From positions 12,903,001 through 12,967,000 of the forward strand of contig NW_026622963.1 in NCBI RefSeq assembly GCF_023065955.2: 64,000 nt of DNA, read 5' to 3'. Shown piece after piece: positions 33,603 through 48,420 of the stretch. The stretch comes from Ursus arctos (taxonomy: Eukaryota > Chordata > Mammalia > Carnivora > Ursidae). Position numbers and translations under genes: made by a program. The notes below the pieces were generated by a model. The model saw nothing but the letters and a program-made list of their open reading frames with translations, ran no database searches and was not told the DNA's origin. Each line of letters begins with the position of its first letter. Position 1 is the stretch's first letter.

Positions 33603-35331
33603 AGGTACTATGCCGTGATGATTACTTTATCATACACTGAATCATTACAGAGAAAAGTGGATCCATTTTGGGGCTTCCAAGTCTATTTCTAGTCTATTCT
33701 ATTTTTCTTCTCTATCTCTAGTCTGTCTCCTGAAGACTTGCAGTAGTGAATATTTCTGATGAGGTGACTTAACTGTCAAAGCCATGAGAATAGCTCTTTG
33801 GAATTTAACTAGGCAAGATATTTTAATATATGCATATTAAATGTACAACGTGCAAAGACCCCAGGGTAAGATTATTTATTTGCCCGATGTTTTTTCAGGA
33901 CAACAAATCAAAGAGTGAGGCTGGGATCTGGGAAGCTAGACAGTGATTCCCTGAAGTGAATACAACTCATGCAATCCAAGTTCTTCAGGGCCATCCAAAC
34001 ACAAAGCGACATCAATCTACATGTGATATTAGTCTTTTGTTTGGATAAGAACAACATTCTACAAACACGTTTCCAAAGGTTAACCTGTAGAAAACATATT
34101 TGTGCTTTTTAGGCTACAGAATCTTAAAGCCTAATTGACTTTAAAGTACAATTTAAATATATATATCATAGACACACTTCTCTGAAAGGATCTGGGAATC
34201 TGTCTAGAATACAGCAGAATACCACCATATAAATGAGTTAGAAACTTGAATTTGATCAGAGAAAAGATGGTGGAGGAGTAGGGGACCCCTTTTATAGCTG
34301 GTCGCCTGAGTCAAGCTGGATATCTACCAGACCATCCTGAACACCCACGGAATCAGCCCGAGATGCAGGAAGATACATCTGAATCTCTACAAATGAACAT
34401 CTCCAGCACTGAGTATTGAGGTACGAAGCGGGGAGCCGGGAATCCACACACAGATATCGGAAGATAAACGGAAGGGGGAGGGAGCCACCGAGCTTGGGCA
34501 CCGGGAAGCAGTAGTCACCTGCACTGGGGAGGTGGCCGGACTTGCGGACCTACACCCACGAGAAAACAGACTAAGAATCTGAGCCTGGGAACACACAGGT
34601 GACCAGACTGAAAACAAGAGCTCTGGAGCACACACTCGAACAAGACTGAAACCGAGAGCTTGGAAGTATGTGCACGACCTGAATGAAAACTGGAGCTCCA
34701 GAGCGCTCACTGGAACCGGACTGATACCGGGAGCTCCAGAGCACGTGCGTGACCGGACAGACAACAGGCACTCTGGAGCGCGCACGAACCACACTCAAAC
34801 AGGGAGCTCAGGAGCGCTCGCGGGAACTGGGGAGGCTGGTGGTATTAGAAGCACAAAGAACAGAGACGCGCCGGCCCTGGTAGTGAGGGCTGGGAGAGCG
34901 GCTGTGGGGGGCACAACCCGGGACACTGCAGGGTTCTTGGAAGCACCAACAGAAACAGTTAAAGTGGCCAAGAGAGCTCATTGGAGAGCGGACTGCAATC
35001 TCTCTGTTCTGAGACAGAGGCTAGGATACAGCCACTGCTGCTCTGACTCTCAGAAGAAGCACAGAAAACCACCAGGGAAAGCCGCCAGAGAACAAAAGCC
35101 TGGAAATACCAGCTCACATTGTGCCAAACCCCATCCCCCCTCGCAGGGGACAGGGAGACTCTACCCAAACAGGGTTGCCTGAGTATCAGGGCAGCAGGCC
35201 CCTCCCCCAGAAGGCAGGCTGAAAAATCAAGAATCCCACATCCCTAAGGTCCCGATAAAACAAGTGCACACTGCCTGGCTTCTGGTCAGTAATTTGGGAT
35301 CTGTGCATCCCCGCAACCTCTCCTCATCAGA

Positions 35332-36216
35332 ATGATAAGGAGAAGAAACCCTCAGCAAAGAAAGGAGACAGAGACTGTGGCCTCTGCTACAGAAATGATG
35401 GATATGGATATAACGAAATTGTCAGAAATGGAGTTCAGAGTAACAATGGTCAAGATGATGTGTAGGCTTAAAAAAATATTAAAGAAAATATTAACGAGAA
35501 TATAGAATCTCTAAGGGCAGAAATGAGAGCGAATCAGGCAGAAATTAAAAATACTATGAATGAATTGCAGTCAAAACTAGATGCTCTGATGGCCAGGGTA
35601 AATGAGGTAGAAGAACGAATTAGTGAATTGGAGGATGGGATGGTAGAAGAGAAAGTTAAAACAGAAACTTGGCTCAAAAAAATCCATTCTCAAGAATGTA
35701 GATTACGGGAGATTACTGACTCAATGAAACGTAGCAGTGTCAGAATCATCGGCATCCCCGAGGGGGTGGAGAAAGAGAGAGGTCTAGAAGAGAGATTTGA
35801 ACAAATTGTAGCTGAAAACTTCCCTAATCTGGCAAAGGAAACAAGCATTCAAGTCCAAGAGTCAGAGAAGACCCCTCCCAAATTCAACCATGACAAACCT
35901 ACACCACGTCACGTCACAGTGCAGTTCACAAATATTAGATCCAAGGATACAGTAGTGAAAGCAGCCAGGGCGAAGAGATTCCTTACGTACAGAGGTTAAA
36001 ATATCAGAATACGTCAGACCTGTCTACACAGACCTGGCAAGACTGGAAGGGTTGGCAGGGTATTTTCAAAGATCTATCCAAGAAGAACATGCAGCCAAGG
36101 ATCCTTTATCCACCAAGGCTGGTGGAGAGATAAGGACCTTCCAGGATCGGCAGAAACTGACTGAATTCGTAACCACCAAAACATCCCTACAGGAGATATT
36201 AAGGGGGATTCTATGA
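35332..36216 (+). pseudogene. L1 ORF1 (broken)
   Basis: ORF1 encodes the RNA-binding chaperone that coats L1 RNA. The ATG at 35332 starts a frame with the family N-terminus (KLSEMEFRVTMVKMM), which hits a stop near 35500 after a frameshift in an A-rich stretch. The frame resumes at 35523-35999 (158 codons) with the coiled coil (LQSKLDALMARVNEVEERIS) and the RRM-like region (RIIGIPEGVEKERG), then stops at a TAA where other copies read on. The last part is out of frame. The protein would be cut in at least three pieces. Confidence 0.9.
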
Positions 36217-36288
36217 AAGTAAAAAGGCCCCAAGAGTGATACAGAACAGAAATTTACAATCTATAGAAACAAAGACTTCACAGGCAAC

Positions 36289-39200
36289 GTGACATTATTA
36301 AAATCATATCTCTCAATAATCAGTCTCAATGTAAATTGCCTAAATGCTCCCATAAAATGCCAAAGGGTTGCAGACTGGATAATAAGGCATGACCCATCCA
36401 TTTGCCATCTACAAGAGACTCATTTTGAACCTAAAGATACATCCAGACTGAAAGTGAAGGGATGGAGAACCATTTTTCATACCAATGGACCTCAAAAGAA
36501 AGCTGGGGTAGCAATTCTCATATCAGACAGATTAGATTTTAAACTAAAGACTGTAGTTAGAGATACGGAAGGACACTATATTATTCTTAAAGGATGTATC
36601 CAATAAGTGGATATGACAATTACACATATCTAAGCCCCCAACAGTGGGGCAGCTAGATACACAAGCCAACTCTTAACCAGAATAAAGAGACATATAGATA
36701 ATAATACGCTAATAGTAGGGGACATCCAACACTCTACTCTCAGCAATAGACAGATCACCTAAGCAGAAAATCAACAAAGAAACAAGAACTTTGAATGACA
36801 TACTAGACCAGATGGACCTCATAGATATATATAGAACACTACACCCCAGAACAACAGAATATTTATTCTTTTCGAATGCACATAGAACTTTCTCAAGAAT
36901 AGAACATATACTGGGTCATAAAAAAGGTCTCAACTGATACCAAAAGACTGAAATTATTCCCTGCATATTCTCAGACCACAATGCTTTGAAACTGACACTC
37001 AATCACACGGAAAAATTTGGAAGAAACTCAAAACTTGGAGACTAAGAACCATCCTGCTCAAGAATGACTTGATAAACCAGGAAATTAAAAATCAATTTAA
37101 AAAATTTATGGAGACCAACGAGAATGGAAACACAACAGTCCAAAACCTATAGGACACTGCAAAGGCGGTCCTAAGGGGAAAATACATAGGCATCCAAGCC
37201 TCACTCAAAAGAACAGAAAAATCTAAAATGCAGTTTTTATATTCTCACCTCAAGAAGATGGAGCTGGAACAGAAGAACAGGCCTAATCCACGCAAGAGAG
37301 AGCAGCTGATCAAGATTAGAGCAGAGATCAATGAATTAGAACCCAGGAACACAGTAGAGCAGATCAACAGAACTAGGAGCTGGTTCATTAAAAGAATAAA
37401 TAAGATCAATAAGCCACTGGCCAGACTTATTCAAAAGAATAGAGAAAGGACCCAAATTAATAAAATTATGAATGAAAGGGGAAAGATCACAAGCAACGCC
37501 AATAAAATGGGAAGGATCATTAGAAACTTTTATCAACAGCTTTATGCCAATAAATTAAACAACCTGGAAGAAATGGATGCCTTCCTGAAAACCTATAAAA
37601 TTAAGTCTGAAACAGGAAGAAATTGATTTTTTAAACAGACCGATTAATTATGAAGAGATTGAAGCAGTGATAAAAAACCTCCCAAAAAACAAGACTCCAG
37701 GGCCTCATGATTTCCCCAGGGTATTCTACCAAACATTCAAAGAAGAAATAATACCGATTCTCCTGAACCTGTTTCAAAAAATAGAAAGAGAAGGAAAACT
37801 ACCAAACTCATTCTATGAGGCCAGTATTACCTTCATCCCCAAACCAGGCAAAGACCCCATCAAAAAGGAGAATTACAAACTGATATCCCTCATGAATATG
37901 GATGCCAAAATTCTCAACAAGATCCTGGCTAATAGGATCCAACAGTACATTAAAAGGATTATCCATCATGACCAAGTGGGATTCATCCCTGGGATGCAAG
38001 CGTGGTTCAACATTCGCAAATCTGTCAGTGTGATAGATCATATCAACAAGAATAGAGTCAAGAACCATATGATCCTCTCAATTGATGCAGAAAGAGCATT
38101 TGACAAAATACAGCATCCTTTCCGGATTAAAACCCTTCAGAGTGTAGGGATTGAGGGAACATTCCTCAATTTCATAAAAACCATATATGAAAAGCCTGCA
38201 GCGAATATCATTCTCAACAGGGAAAAGCTGTAAGCCTTTCCCTTAAGATCAGGAACACGACAAGGATGCCCACTCTCACCATTATTATTCAACATAGTAC
38301 TAGAAGTCCTTGCAACAGCAATCAGACAACAAAAAAGGATAAAAGGTATCCAAAATGGCAAAGAAGTCAAACTGTCTCTCTTCGCAGATGACATGATACT
38401 CTATATGGAAAACCCAAAAGAATCCACCCCCAAACTACTAGAAGTTATAGAGCAATTCAGTAATGTGGTGGGATACAAAATCAATGCTCAGAAATCAGTT
38501 GCATTTCTATACACGAACAATGAAGACTGAAGAAAGAGAAATTAGGGAATCGATTCCATTTACAATACCACCAAAAATCATATGATACTCGGAATTAACT
38601 TAACCAGCAAGGTAGAGGATCTATATTCTAGAAACTACAAATCACTCTTGAAAGACATTGAAGAAGACACAAAAAGATGGAAAAACATTCCGTGTTCATG
38701 CAACGGAAGAATAAACATAGTTAAAATGTCTATGCTACCCACAGCAATCTATATTTTCAATGCCATCCCGATCAAAATACCAATGACATTTTTCGAAGAG
38801 CTGCAACAAACAGCCCTTAAATTTGTGTGGAACCAGAAAAGGCCCCGAATCGCCAAGGAATTGTTGAAAAGGAAAAACAAAGCTGGGGGCATCACATTGC
38901 CGGATTTCAAGCTGTACTACAAAGCTGTGATCACAAAGACAGCATGGTACTGGCACAAAAACAGACACACGGACCAATGGAACAGAATAGAGAACCCAGA
39001 AGTGGACCCTCAGCTCTACGGGCAACTAATCTTTGACAAAGCAGGCAAAAACATCCGGTGGAAAAAAGACAGTCTCTTCAATAAGTGGTGCTGGGAAAAC
39101 TGGACAGCTACATGCAAAAGAATGAAACTTGACCACTCTCTCACACCATACACAAAGATAAACTCCAAAGGGATGAAAGACCTCAATGTGAGACAGGAAT

Positions 39201-40101
39201 CCATCTAAATCATAGAGGAGAACATAGGCAGCAACCTCTTCGAGATTGGCCACAGCAACTTTTTTCATGACACATCTCCAAAGGCAAGAGAAGCAAAAGA
39301 AAAATGAACGTGTGGGACTTCATCAAGATAAAAAGCTTCTGCACAGCCAAGGAAACAGTCCAAAAAACTAAGAGGCAGCCCACGGAATGGGAGAAGATAT
39401 TTGCAAATGACACTACAGATAAAAGATTAGTATCCAAGAACTACAAAGAACTTCTCAAACTCAATACACGGGAAACAAATAATCAAATCAAAAAATGGGC
39501 AGACGATATGAACAATTTTCCAATGAAGACATACAAATGGCTAACAGACCCATGAAAAAATGTTCAAAATTATTAGGCATCAGGGAAATTCAAATCAAAA
39601 CCACACTAAGATACCACCTTATGACAGTTAGAATGGCAAAAATGGACAAGGCAGGAAACAACAATTGTTGGAGAGGACGTGGAGAAAGGGGATCCTTCTT
39701 ACATTGTTGGTGGGAATGCAAGTTGGTAGAGCCACTTTGGAAAACAGTGTGGAGGTCCCTTAAAAAGTTAAAAATTGAGCTACCCTATGATCCAGCCATT
39801 GCACTACTGGTATTTACCCCAAACATACAGATGTAGTGAAGAGAAGGGCCAGATGCACCCCAATGTTCATAGCAGCATTGTCCACCATAGCTAAATCGTG
39901 GAAGGAGCCGAGATGCCCTTCAACAGATGACTGGATTAAGAAGATGTGGTCCATATATACAATGGAATATTAGCCATCAAAAAGAACAATTTCTAAACAT
40001 TTGCAACAACATGGATGGGACTGGAGGAGATCATGCTAAGTGAAATAAGTCAAGCAGAGAAAGACAATTATCATATGGTTTCACTCATTTATGGAACATA
40101 A
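36289..40101 (+). pseudogene. L1 ORF2 (broken)
   Basis: ORF2 normally encodes an endonuclease and reverse transcriptase of about 1,275 residues, and the span here matches that length. Pieces: endonuclease N-terminus 36289-36606 ([16 protein letters not shown]), fingers 37228-37626, RT 37667-38233 ([19 protein letters not shown]), an [12 protein letters not shown] catalytic region near 38385-38420 in another frame, and the C-terminal part 38582-39208. At least six frame breaks. Confidence 0.92.
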
Positions 40102-40559
40102 GAAGTAGGAAGATCGGTAGGAGAAGAAAGGGAAGAATGAAGGGGGGTAAACAGAATGCGAATGAACCATGAGAGACTATGGACTCTGGGAAACAAACTG
40201 AGGGCTTCAGAGAGGAGGGCGTGGGGGATTGAGATAGGACGGTGATGGGTATTAAGGGGGGCACATATTGCATGGTACACTGGGTGTTATACACAAGTAA
40301 CGAATCATGGAACTTTACATTAAAAACTAGGGATGTACTGTATGGTGACTAACATATTAAAAAATTATTATAAAAAATAATAAAATCAAAACAAAAACTG
40401 CATGCTACTCTTAAAAAAGAAGAAAGAAACTTGGATTTTATTTCTCTTCTATTTTATCTGTTTCTTACTATTTCTTCAAAGGTAAAACAAAATTAAATTG
40501 GTTCATGGGAGGATATGTGTTGAGCTATTCAATAAATGTCTCATAAAATCATTTTTGTA

Positions 40560-40990
40560 GGTAAGCCAAATGCAATACAAAGACTCCACTTGTAATGCAT
40601 GGTGGCTGACAGCCTTCAAGTCCCCAATCCTACGTTACTCCCTTTGCTCCACATCTGGGCAACCTGATCAGAAAGCCTGCTAATAATTAATACCCTCAGA
40701 CCCTCGTGTCCTCAGGCAGATTGGCAGAAATTCTGAGTGTGGGAACCTCTACCCCATTCACTTTCTAACTACAATAAAAACCCAAAGCCCCACCTCCCTC
40801 TTTTCCCTCCGGACCACACAGAAGCCCTTCTCCTGGGCATGGGGATCCATCTGCCGTTAACTATTAAGATTTATAAATTCTATTTTATACTAATTGCTGC
40901 CCATGTGCCATTTCTCCCACCTCCATAATTTCCCAAGGTGGAGTGGGAAAATTGTTCAGTGTCTGGCAGGGGATGCTAGGCACAGTTTTG
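40560..40990 (+). repeat. Possible LTR relic
   Basis: The stretch has LTR-like features: TGTAATGCATGG near the start, CAATAAAAACCCAAAGCCCC (an AATAAA poly(A) signal in a C-rich setting) and a pyrimidine-rich segment after it. I cannot name a family and saw no partner LTR. Confidence 0.3.
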
Positions 40991-41327
40991 CTTAATGATT
41001 TTTCAGAATCACTTGCTAAGGCACCAGAAGACTCTAGTCTCTAGGAAGTCTTCCAGAGCAAAGACAAGGAGAACGACAGAATCACATTCAGTGATGTCCA
41101 TGCATAAGTTAGGGTCTGAAATACACTAAACCAAATTTCTAAGAGAAGAGTTAACAATTCAAAAAACTAAATTTGAAGGGATAAAATTAAACCATATAGA
41201 GTAGAATACTGAAGACCTACCTTCAGTTATAATTTTGCTTTTACTATTTGAACGAAACATTTAAAATGGAAAGTTTAAAAAAAATCTAAACTACAGATTA
41301 AAAACCAAAACAGAATCCCAGTTCTCA

Positions 41328-42425
<1,098 letters not shown>

Positions 42426-42473
42426 TTGCAATTGTGCCTGCCCACCACACAATGTCTGTTAAATAGGAGGTAC
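42426..42473 (-). CDS. NIPA1: NIPA1 exon 2 (48-nt microexon-like)
   Basis: This 48-nt exon encodes TSYLTDIVWWAGTIA (residues about 61-75), with a split Gly before it and a split Met after it. The acceptor is CACTCTTTCATAG at 42474-42475 and the donor is GCAA|GTAAG. The phase fits exon 3 exactly (A|TG). The WW-containing stretch starts the second membrane helix. The size and sequence agree with NIPA1 exon 2 as remembered from human. It is far too short for ORF calling. Confidence 0.96.
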
Positions 42474-43164
42474 CTATGAAAGAGTGAGATAAAAATATGA
42501 GAAAAGTACAAAGCAAGAGGTTTACAAACTATATACTTTAAAAGTAGTATTTACATGAAAATAAGATGGAGAAGAATAATGAATGTCATACTGCTTATTC
42601 ACCCTTTAAAGAATCGTTAAGTTAGTTTATAAATAGCAGCATGAGAAACCACTAAAAGTGGCAAATACAGATATTTTTTGCAAGCTGACCCAAACAACAA
42701 ATGAAACCTTTGTAAAGAAACTATTTTTTGGCTCATCATGCCACCCAGAAACACAAATATTCTTTGGCGTAAAGTTTTATGTTTAAGTCCAGTTCTCTCA
42801 TGCATTTACTGCAACACATTTATATGATAATTTGTGAGCACGGGGTTCAATGACTTGGTGCTTAAACAAGTTACTCAATTTTCATAAATTAGAGCCTTTA
42901 TGATATTGCTCTTTGTTCAACCATTTGGGCAGCAGACATTTTCACTGACTCAGGGATTTGACATTTTACACAATCCTGTATTCTCTTAGGTTACCCTCAT
43001 ATATCCCCATGCATAGTCAGACAGAAACATGAGCAGGTACCCAGGCCTCCCCATCACATGGGTCCCTCTTCCTGCCTGTATGACAGGAACCTGCAGCAAG
43101 ATGGTCCCCCCAACCTTTGAGACACGTGGTTGTACTACTTCAGATATATCAAAATGCTCGTCTG

Positions 43165-43364
43165 ACAGGTTTCTTTACTTCAGATTAAAGTACCTAATTC
43201 TAGATTTTCACCAATCTAACAGGTGTGAGGTGATATCTTATTGTGGTTTTGATTTGTATTTCCTTGATGATGAGAAATGTTCAGCATCTTTCCATGTGTC
43301 TGTTGGCCACCCAGTATGTCTTCTTTAGGAAAATGTCTATTTAGGTCCTCTACCCATTTTTTAA
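43165..43364 (-). mobile_element. Old L1 ORF2 3' segment (left half)
   Basis: 'ctaacaggtgtgaggtgatatc', 'tttgatttgtatttccttgatg', 'ctctacccatttttt' are reverse L1 ORF2. It is interrupted at 43365 and continues at 43931. Confidence 0.8.
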
Positions 43365-43930
43365 ATTTTTTTATTATGATATGTTAGTCACCATACAGTA
43401 CATCATTAGTTTTTGATGTAGTGTTCCATGATTCATTGTTTGCGTATAACACCCAGTGCTCCATGCAATATGTGCCCTCCTTAATACCCTTCACTGGACT
43501 AGCCCATCCCCTTATCCCCCTTCCCTCTAAAATCTTCAGTTTGTTTCCCAGAGTCCAGAGTCTCTCATGGTTCATTTCCCCCTCTGCTTACCCCCCCCTT
43601 CATTTTTCCCTTCCTTCTCCTAACGATCTCCCTGCTATTCCTTATGTTCCACAAATGAGTGAAACCATATGATAATTGTCTTTCTCTGCTTGACTTATTT
43701 CACTTAGCATAATCTCCTCCTGTCCCATCCATGTTGATGCAAATGTTGGGTGATCATTCTTTCTGATGGCTGAGTAAAATTCCATTGTATATATGGACCA
43801 CATCTTCTTTATCCATTCATCTGTTGAAGGGCATCTAGGCTCCTTCCACAGTTTGGCTATTGTGGACAATGCTGCTATGAACATTGCGTGCATATGGCCC
43901 TTCTTTTCACTATGTCTGTATCTTTGGGGT
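43365..43930 (-). mobile_element. 5'-truncated younger L1 nested in the old L1
   Basis: About 570 bp: the 3' UTR ('gttagtcaccatacagtacatc') plus the last part of ORF2, open for 102 codons on the minus strand (SIYTMEFYSAIRKNDHPTF region, 43642-43950). Target duplication about TCTACCCATTTTT on both sides (43354-43366, 43929-43941). Confidence 0.88.
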
Positions 43931-44045
43931 TCTACCCATTTTTCAACCATATTGTTTGGGTTTTTTAGGTGTTGAGTTGTATAAGTTCTTTATATACTTT
44001 GGATATTAACCCTTATCAGACATACCATTTGCAAATATGTTCTCC
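43931..44045 (-). mobile_element. Old L1 ORF2 3' segment (right half)
   Basis: Resumes with 'tctacccatttttcaacc' and 'tttatatactttggatattaaccc'. It ends at 'ttcagtagtcgatg'. Confidence 0.75.
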
Positions 44046-44206
44046 CATTCAGTAGTCGATGATATTATAATAGTAATGTAATTGGGACAGATGGTAGCTA
44101 TACTTATGATTGACATAGCATAATGTATAAAATTGTCAAATCACTAAGTTGTACACCTGAAACTAATGTAACATTCTGTGTCAGCTACACTCAAATAAAA
44201 GAAGTA
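44046..44206 (+). mobile_element. L1 3'-terminal fragment
   Basis: 'gttgtacacctgaaactaatgtaac' and 'ctacactcaaataaaag' are an old L1 3' end on the plus strand. Confidence 0.6.
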
Positions 44207-46000
44207 ACTCCGTAGTTACTTTTGTAGAGAAATTATTTTTTAAAAGATCAAGTACCTAAATCTAATTGGACTTTTTAATTCTTAGTAATTTAGTATAATG
44301 AACACAGGAATTCAGCCTGCTTCATGGAGGAACAGAACCACAGATATTACAATAAGTACCTGAAAAAAATAAAATTGGGCTAATAAGCAATGACAGAGTA
44401 GGAAGAATGCTGAGTTAGAATATCACCATTTGGCAACATCACAATAAAAACCAATTTAGGCAAGAATCATCAATGGATACTAAAACAAGTGGATAAAAGA
44501 TTGTTGAGGAATATAAGATTGCCCCACAGTCTCCATTAATCACCTCTACCAGTTTCTCATTAATTATGAAGAGCAAAACTTATCTTTACAGTACTCAGTA
44601 GAACCTGATAGACATCACCTTACCCAAGTGGTTAAAGTTAACATCATCAGCAATGGGACAAACAAACACCACATGCCTACTGAGAGGATGCACTGGAAAG
44701 AATACAACATCATATCTGTGATATTCTTGTCAAAATGCATCACTTGAATCTAATCATAAGGAAACTGTGAAATAGGCTAAGAATTTGCTGGCTTAACTCT
44801 TAACCAGAATAAAGAAACATATAGATAATAATACATTAATAGTAGGGGAACTCAACACTCTACTCTCAGCAATAGACAGATCACCTAAGCAGAAAATCAA
44901 CAAAGAAACAAGAACTTTGAATGAAATACTGGACCAGATGGACCTCATAGATATATACAGAACACTATACCCCAGAACAACTGAATACTTATTCTTTTCT
45001 AATGCACATGGAACTTTCCCCAGAACAGACCATATACTGGGTCACAAAACAGGTGTCAACTGATACCAAAAGACTGAGATTATTCCCTGCATATTCTTAG
45101 ACCACAATGCTTTGCAACTGGAACTCAATCACAAGGAAAAATTTGGAAGAAACTCAAGACACATGGAAACTAAGAACCATCCTGCTCAAAAATGATTGGG
45201 TAAACCAGGGAATTCAAAAGGAGATTAAGCAATTTTTAGAGACCAATGAGAATGAAAACACATCAATCAGTCCAAAACCTATGGGACACTGCAATGGCAG
45301 TCCTAAGGGGAAAATACATAAGCCTCACTCAAAAGAATAAAACAATCTAAAATGCAGTTTTTATATTCCCACCTCAAGAAGCTGGAGCTGGAACAGAAGA
45401 ACAGACCTAACCTATGCACAAGAAGGCAGTTGATCAAGATTAGAGCAGAGATCAATGAATTAGAAACCAGGAGCACAGTAGAGCAGGTCAACAAAACTAG
45501 AACCTGGTTCATTGAAAGAATAAATAAGACTGATAAGCCACTGGCCAGACTCACTCAAAAGAATAGAGAAAGGACCCAATTAATAAAATTATGAATGAAA
45601 GGGGAGAGATCACGACCAACACCAAGGAAACAGAAATGATCATTAGAAACTTTTATCAACAGCTTTATGCCAATAAATTAAACAACCTGGAAAAAATGGA
45701 CGCCTTCCTGGAAACCTATAAAATTAAGACTGAAACAGGAAGAAATTGATTTTTTAAACAGACCAATTAACTATGAAAAGATTGAAGGAGTGATAAAAAA
45801 ACCTTGCAAAAAACAAGACTCCAGGGCCTCATGGATTCCACAGGGAATTCTACCAAACATTCAAGGAAGAAATAATACCTATTCTCCTGAACCTGTTTCA
45901 AAAAATAGAAACAGAAGGAAAACTACCAAACTAATTCTATGAGGCCAGTATTACCTTCATCCCCAAACCAGGCAAAGACCCCATCAAAAAGGAGAATTAC

Positions 46001-46196
46001 GGGGCACCTGGGTGGCACAGCGGTTAAGCGTCTGCCTTCGGCTCAGGGCGTGATCCCGGTGTTATGGGATCGAGCCCCACATCAGGCTCCTCCTCTATGA
46101 GCCTGCTTCTTCCTCTCCCACTCCCTCTGCTTGTGTTCCCTCTCTCGCTGGCTGTCTCTATCTCTGTCGAATAAATAAATAAAATCTTTAAAAAAA
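46001..46196 (+). mobile_element. CAN-SINE (young type) inside L1 ORF2
   Basis: GGGGCACCTGGGTGGCACAG head, 'GTTATGGGATCGAGCCCC', AATAAATAAATAAAATC tail. Perfect 15-bp duplication AAAAAGGAGAATTAC (45986-46000, 46197-46211), which is L1 sequence. It is therefore younger than the L1. Confidence 0.98.
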
Positions 46197-47430
46197 AAAA
46201 AGGAGAATTACAGACCGATATCCCTGATGAACATGGATGCCAAAATTCTCAACAAGATCCTAGCTAATAGGATCCAACAGTACATTAAAAGGATTATCCA
46301 TCAAGACCAAGTGGGATTCATCCCTGGGATGCAAAGGTGGTTCAACATTCACAAATTCGTCAGTGTGATAGATCACATAAACAAGAAAAGAGTCAAGAAT
46401 CATATGATCCTCTCAATTCATGCAGAAAAGCAATTGACAAAATACAGCATCCTTTCCTGATTAAAACCCTTCAGAGTGTAGGGATAGAGGGTACATCTAG
46501 GAAAAGCCTACAGTGAATATCTTCTCAATGGGGAAAAGCTGAAAGCCTTTCCCTTAAGATCACGAACACGACAAGGATGCCCACTCTCGCCATTAGTGTT
46601 CAACATAGTACTAGAAGTCCTTGCAACAGCAATCAGAGAACAAAAAGGGATAAAAGGTATTCAAATCAGCAAAGAAGTCAAACCGTCTCTCTTCACAGAT
46701 GACACTATACTCTTTATGGAAAACCCAAGAGACTCCACCCCCAAATTACTAGAACATACAGAGCAATTCAGTAATGCGGCAGGATACAAAATCAATGCTC
46801 AGAAATCAGTTGCATTTCTATACATGAACAATGAAGAGTGAAGAAAGAGAAATTAGAGAATCGATTCCATTTACAATAGCACCAAAAATCATACGCTATC
46901 TCGGAATCAACTTGACCAGGGAGATAAAGGATCTATATTCTAGAAACTACAGATCACTCTTGAAAGACATTGAAGAAGACACAAAAAGATGGAAAAACAT
47001 TCCATGTTCATGCAACGGACGAATATACATAGTTAAAATGTCTATGCTACCCACAGCAATCTACACTTTCAATGCCATCCCGATCAAAATACCAATGACA
47101 TTTTTCGAAGAGCTGAACAAACAGCCCTTAAATTTGTGTGGAACCAGAAAAGGCCCCGAATCGCCAAGGAATTGTTGAAAAGGAAAAACAAAGCTGGGGG
47201 CATCACGTTGCCAGCTTTCAAACTATACTCCAAAGCTGTGATCACAAAGACAGCATGGTACTGGCACAAAAACAGACACACAGACCAATGGAACAGAATA
47301 GAGAACCCAGAAGTGGACCCTCGCCTATGGGCAACTAATCTTTGACAAAGCAGGCAAAAACATCCAGTGGAAAAAAGACAGTCTCTTTAATAAGTGGTGC
47401 TGGGAAAATTGGACAGCTACATGCAAAAGA

Positions 47431-48420
47431 ATGAAACTTGACCACTCTCTCACACCATACACAAAGATAAACTCCAAATGGATGAAAGACCTCAATGTGA
47501 GACAGGAATCCATCAAAATCATAGAGGAGAACATAGGCTGCAACCTCTTTGACATTGGCCACAGCAACTTTTTTCATGACACATCTCCAAAGGCAAGAGA
47601 AGCAAAAGAAAAAATGAATTTGTGGGACTTCATCAAGATAAAAAGCTTCTGCACAGCCAAGGGAACAGTCCAAAAAACTAAGAGGCAGCCCACGGAATGG
47701 GAGAAGATAATTGCCAATGACACTACAGATAAAAGATTAGTATCCAAGATCTACAAAGAACTTCTCAAACTCAATACACGGGAAACAAATAATCAAATCA
47801 AAAAATGGGCAGCCAATATGAACAGACACTTTTCCAATGAAGACATACAAATGGCTAACAGACCCATGAAAAAATGTTCAAAATCATTAGCCATCAGGGA
47901 AATTCAAATCAAAACCACACTGAGATACCACCTTATGCCAGTTAGAATGGCAAAAGTGGACAAGGCAGGAAACTACAAATGTTGGAAAGGATGTAGAGAA
48001 AGGAGATCCTTCTTACACTGCTGGTGGGAATGCAAGTTGGTAGAGCCACTTTGGAAAACAGTGTGGAGGTCCCTTAAAAAGTTAAAAAGTGAGCTACCCT
48101 ATGACCGAGCCATTGCACTACTGGGTATTTACCCCAAAGACACAGACGTAGTGAAGAGAAGGGCCATATGCACCCCAATGTTCATAGCAGCATTGTCCAC
48201 AATAGTGAAATTGTGGAAGGAGCCGAGATGCCCTTCAACAGATGACTGGATTAAGAAGATGTGGTCCATATATACAATGGAATATTACTCAGCCATCAGA
48301 AGGAACAATTACCCAACATTTGCAGCAACATGGACGGGACTGGAGGAGATAATGCTAAGTGAAATAAGTCAAGCAGAGAAAGACAATTATCATATGGTTT
48401 CACTCATTTATGGAACATAA
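47431..48420 (+). pseudogene. L1 ORF2 C-terminal frame (329 codons open)
   Basis: The longest intact ORF2 piece on this element: [13 protein letters not shown] at the start, [20 protein letters not shown] in the middle, [19 protein letters not shown] near the end, stop TAA at 48418-48420. It is the C-terminal domain only. Upstream ORF2 is broken into frames at 45107-45340, 45352-45594, 46227-46460, 46596-46841 (with the catalytic Asp pair inside [12 protein letters not shown]) and 46831-47178. Confidence 0.93.

Larger units (their letters stand above)
34257..40424 (+). mobile_element. Full-length, inactivated carnivore L1
   Basis: A 6.2-kb element with a 17-bp target duplication AGAAACTTGAATTTGAT / AGAAACTTGGATTTTAT (34240-34256, 40425-40441). 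It has a CpG-rich 5' UTR (34257-35331) starting AAAGATGGTGGAGGAG, ORF1, ORF2, a 3' UTR ('gttatacacaagtaacgaatc') and an A-rich tail. The target repeats differ at two bases, so it is moderately old. Many stops and frameshifts make it inactive. It lies antisense to NIPA1 in intron 3. Confidence 0.95.

Noticed and set aside
34257..40424. Active L1
   Set aside because: Many stops and frameshifts in ORF1 and ORF2, and diverged target duplications.
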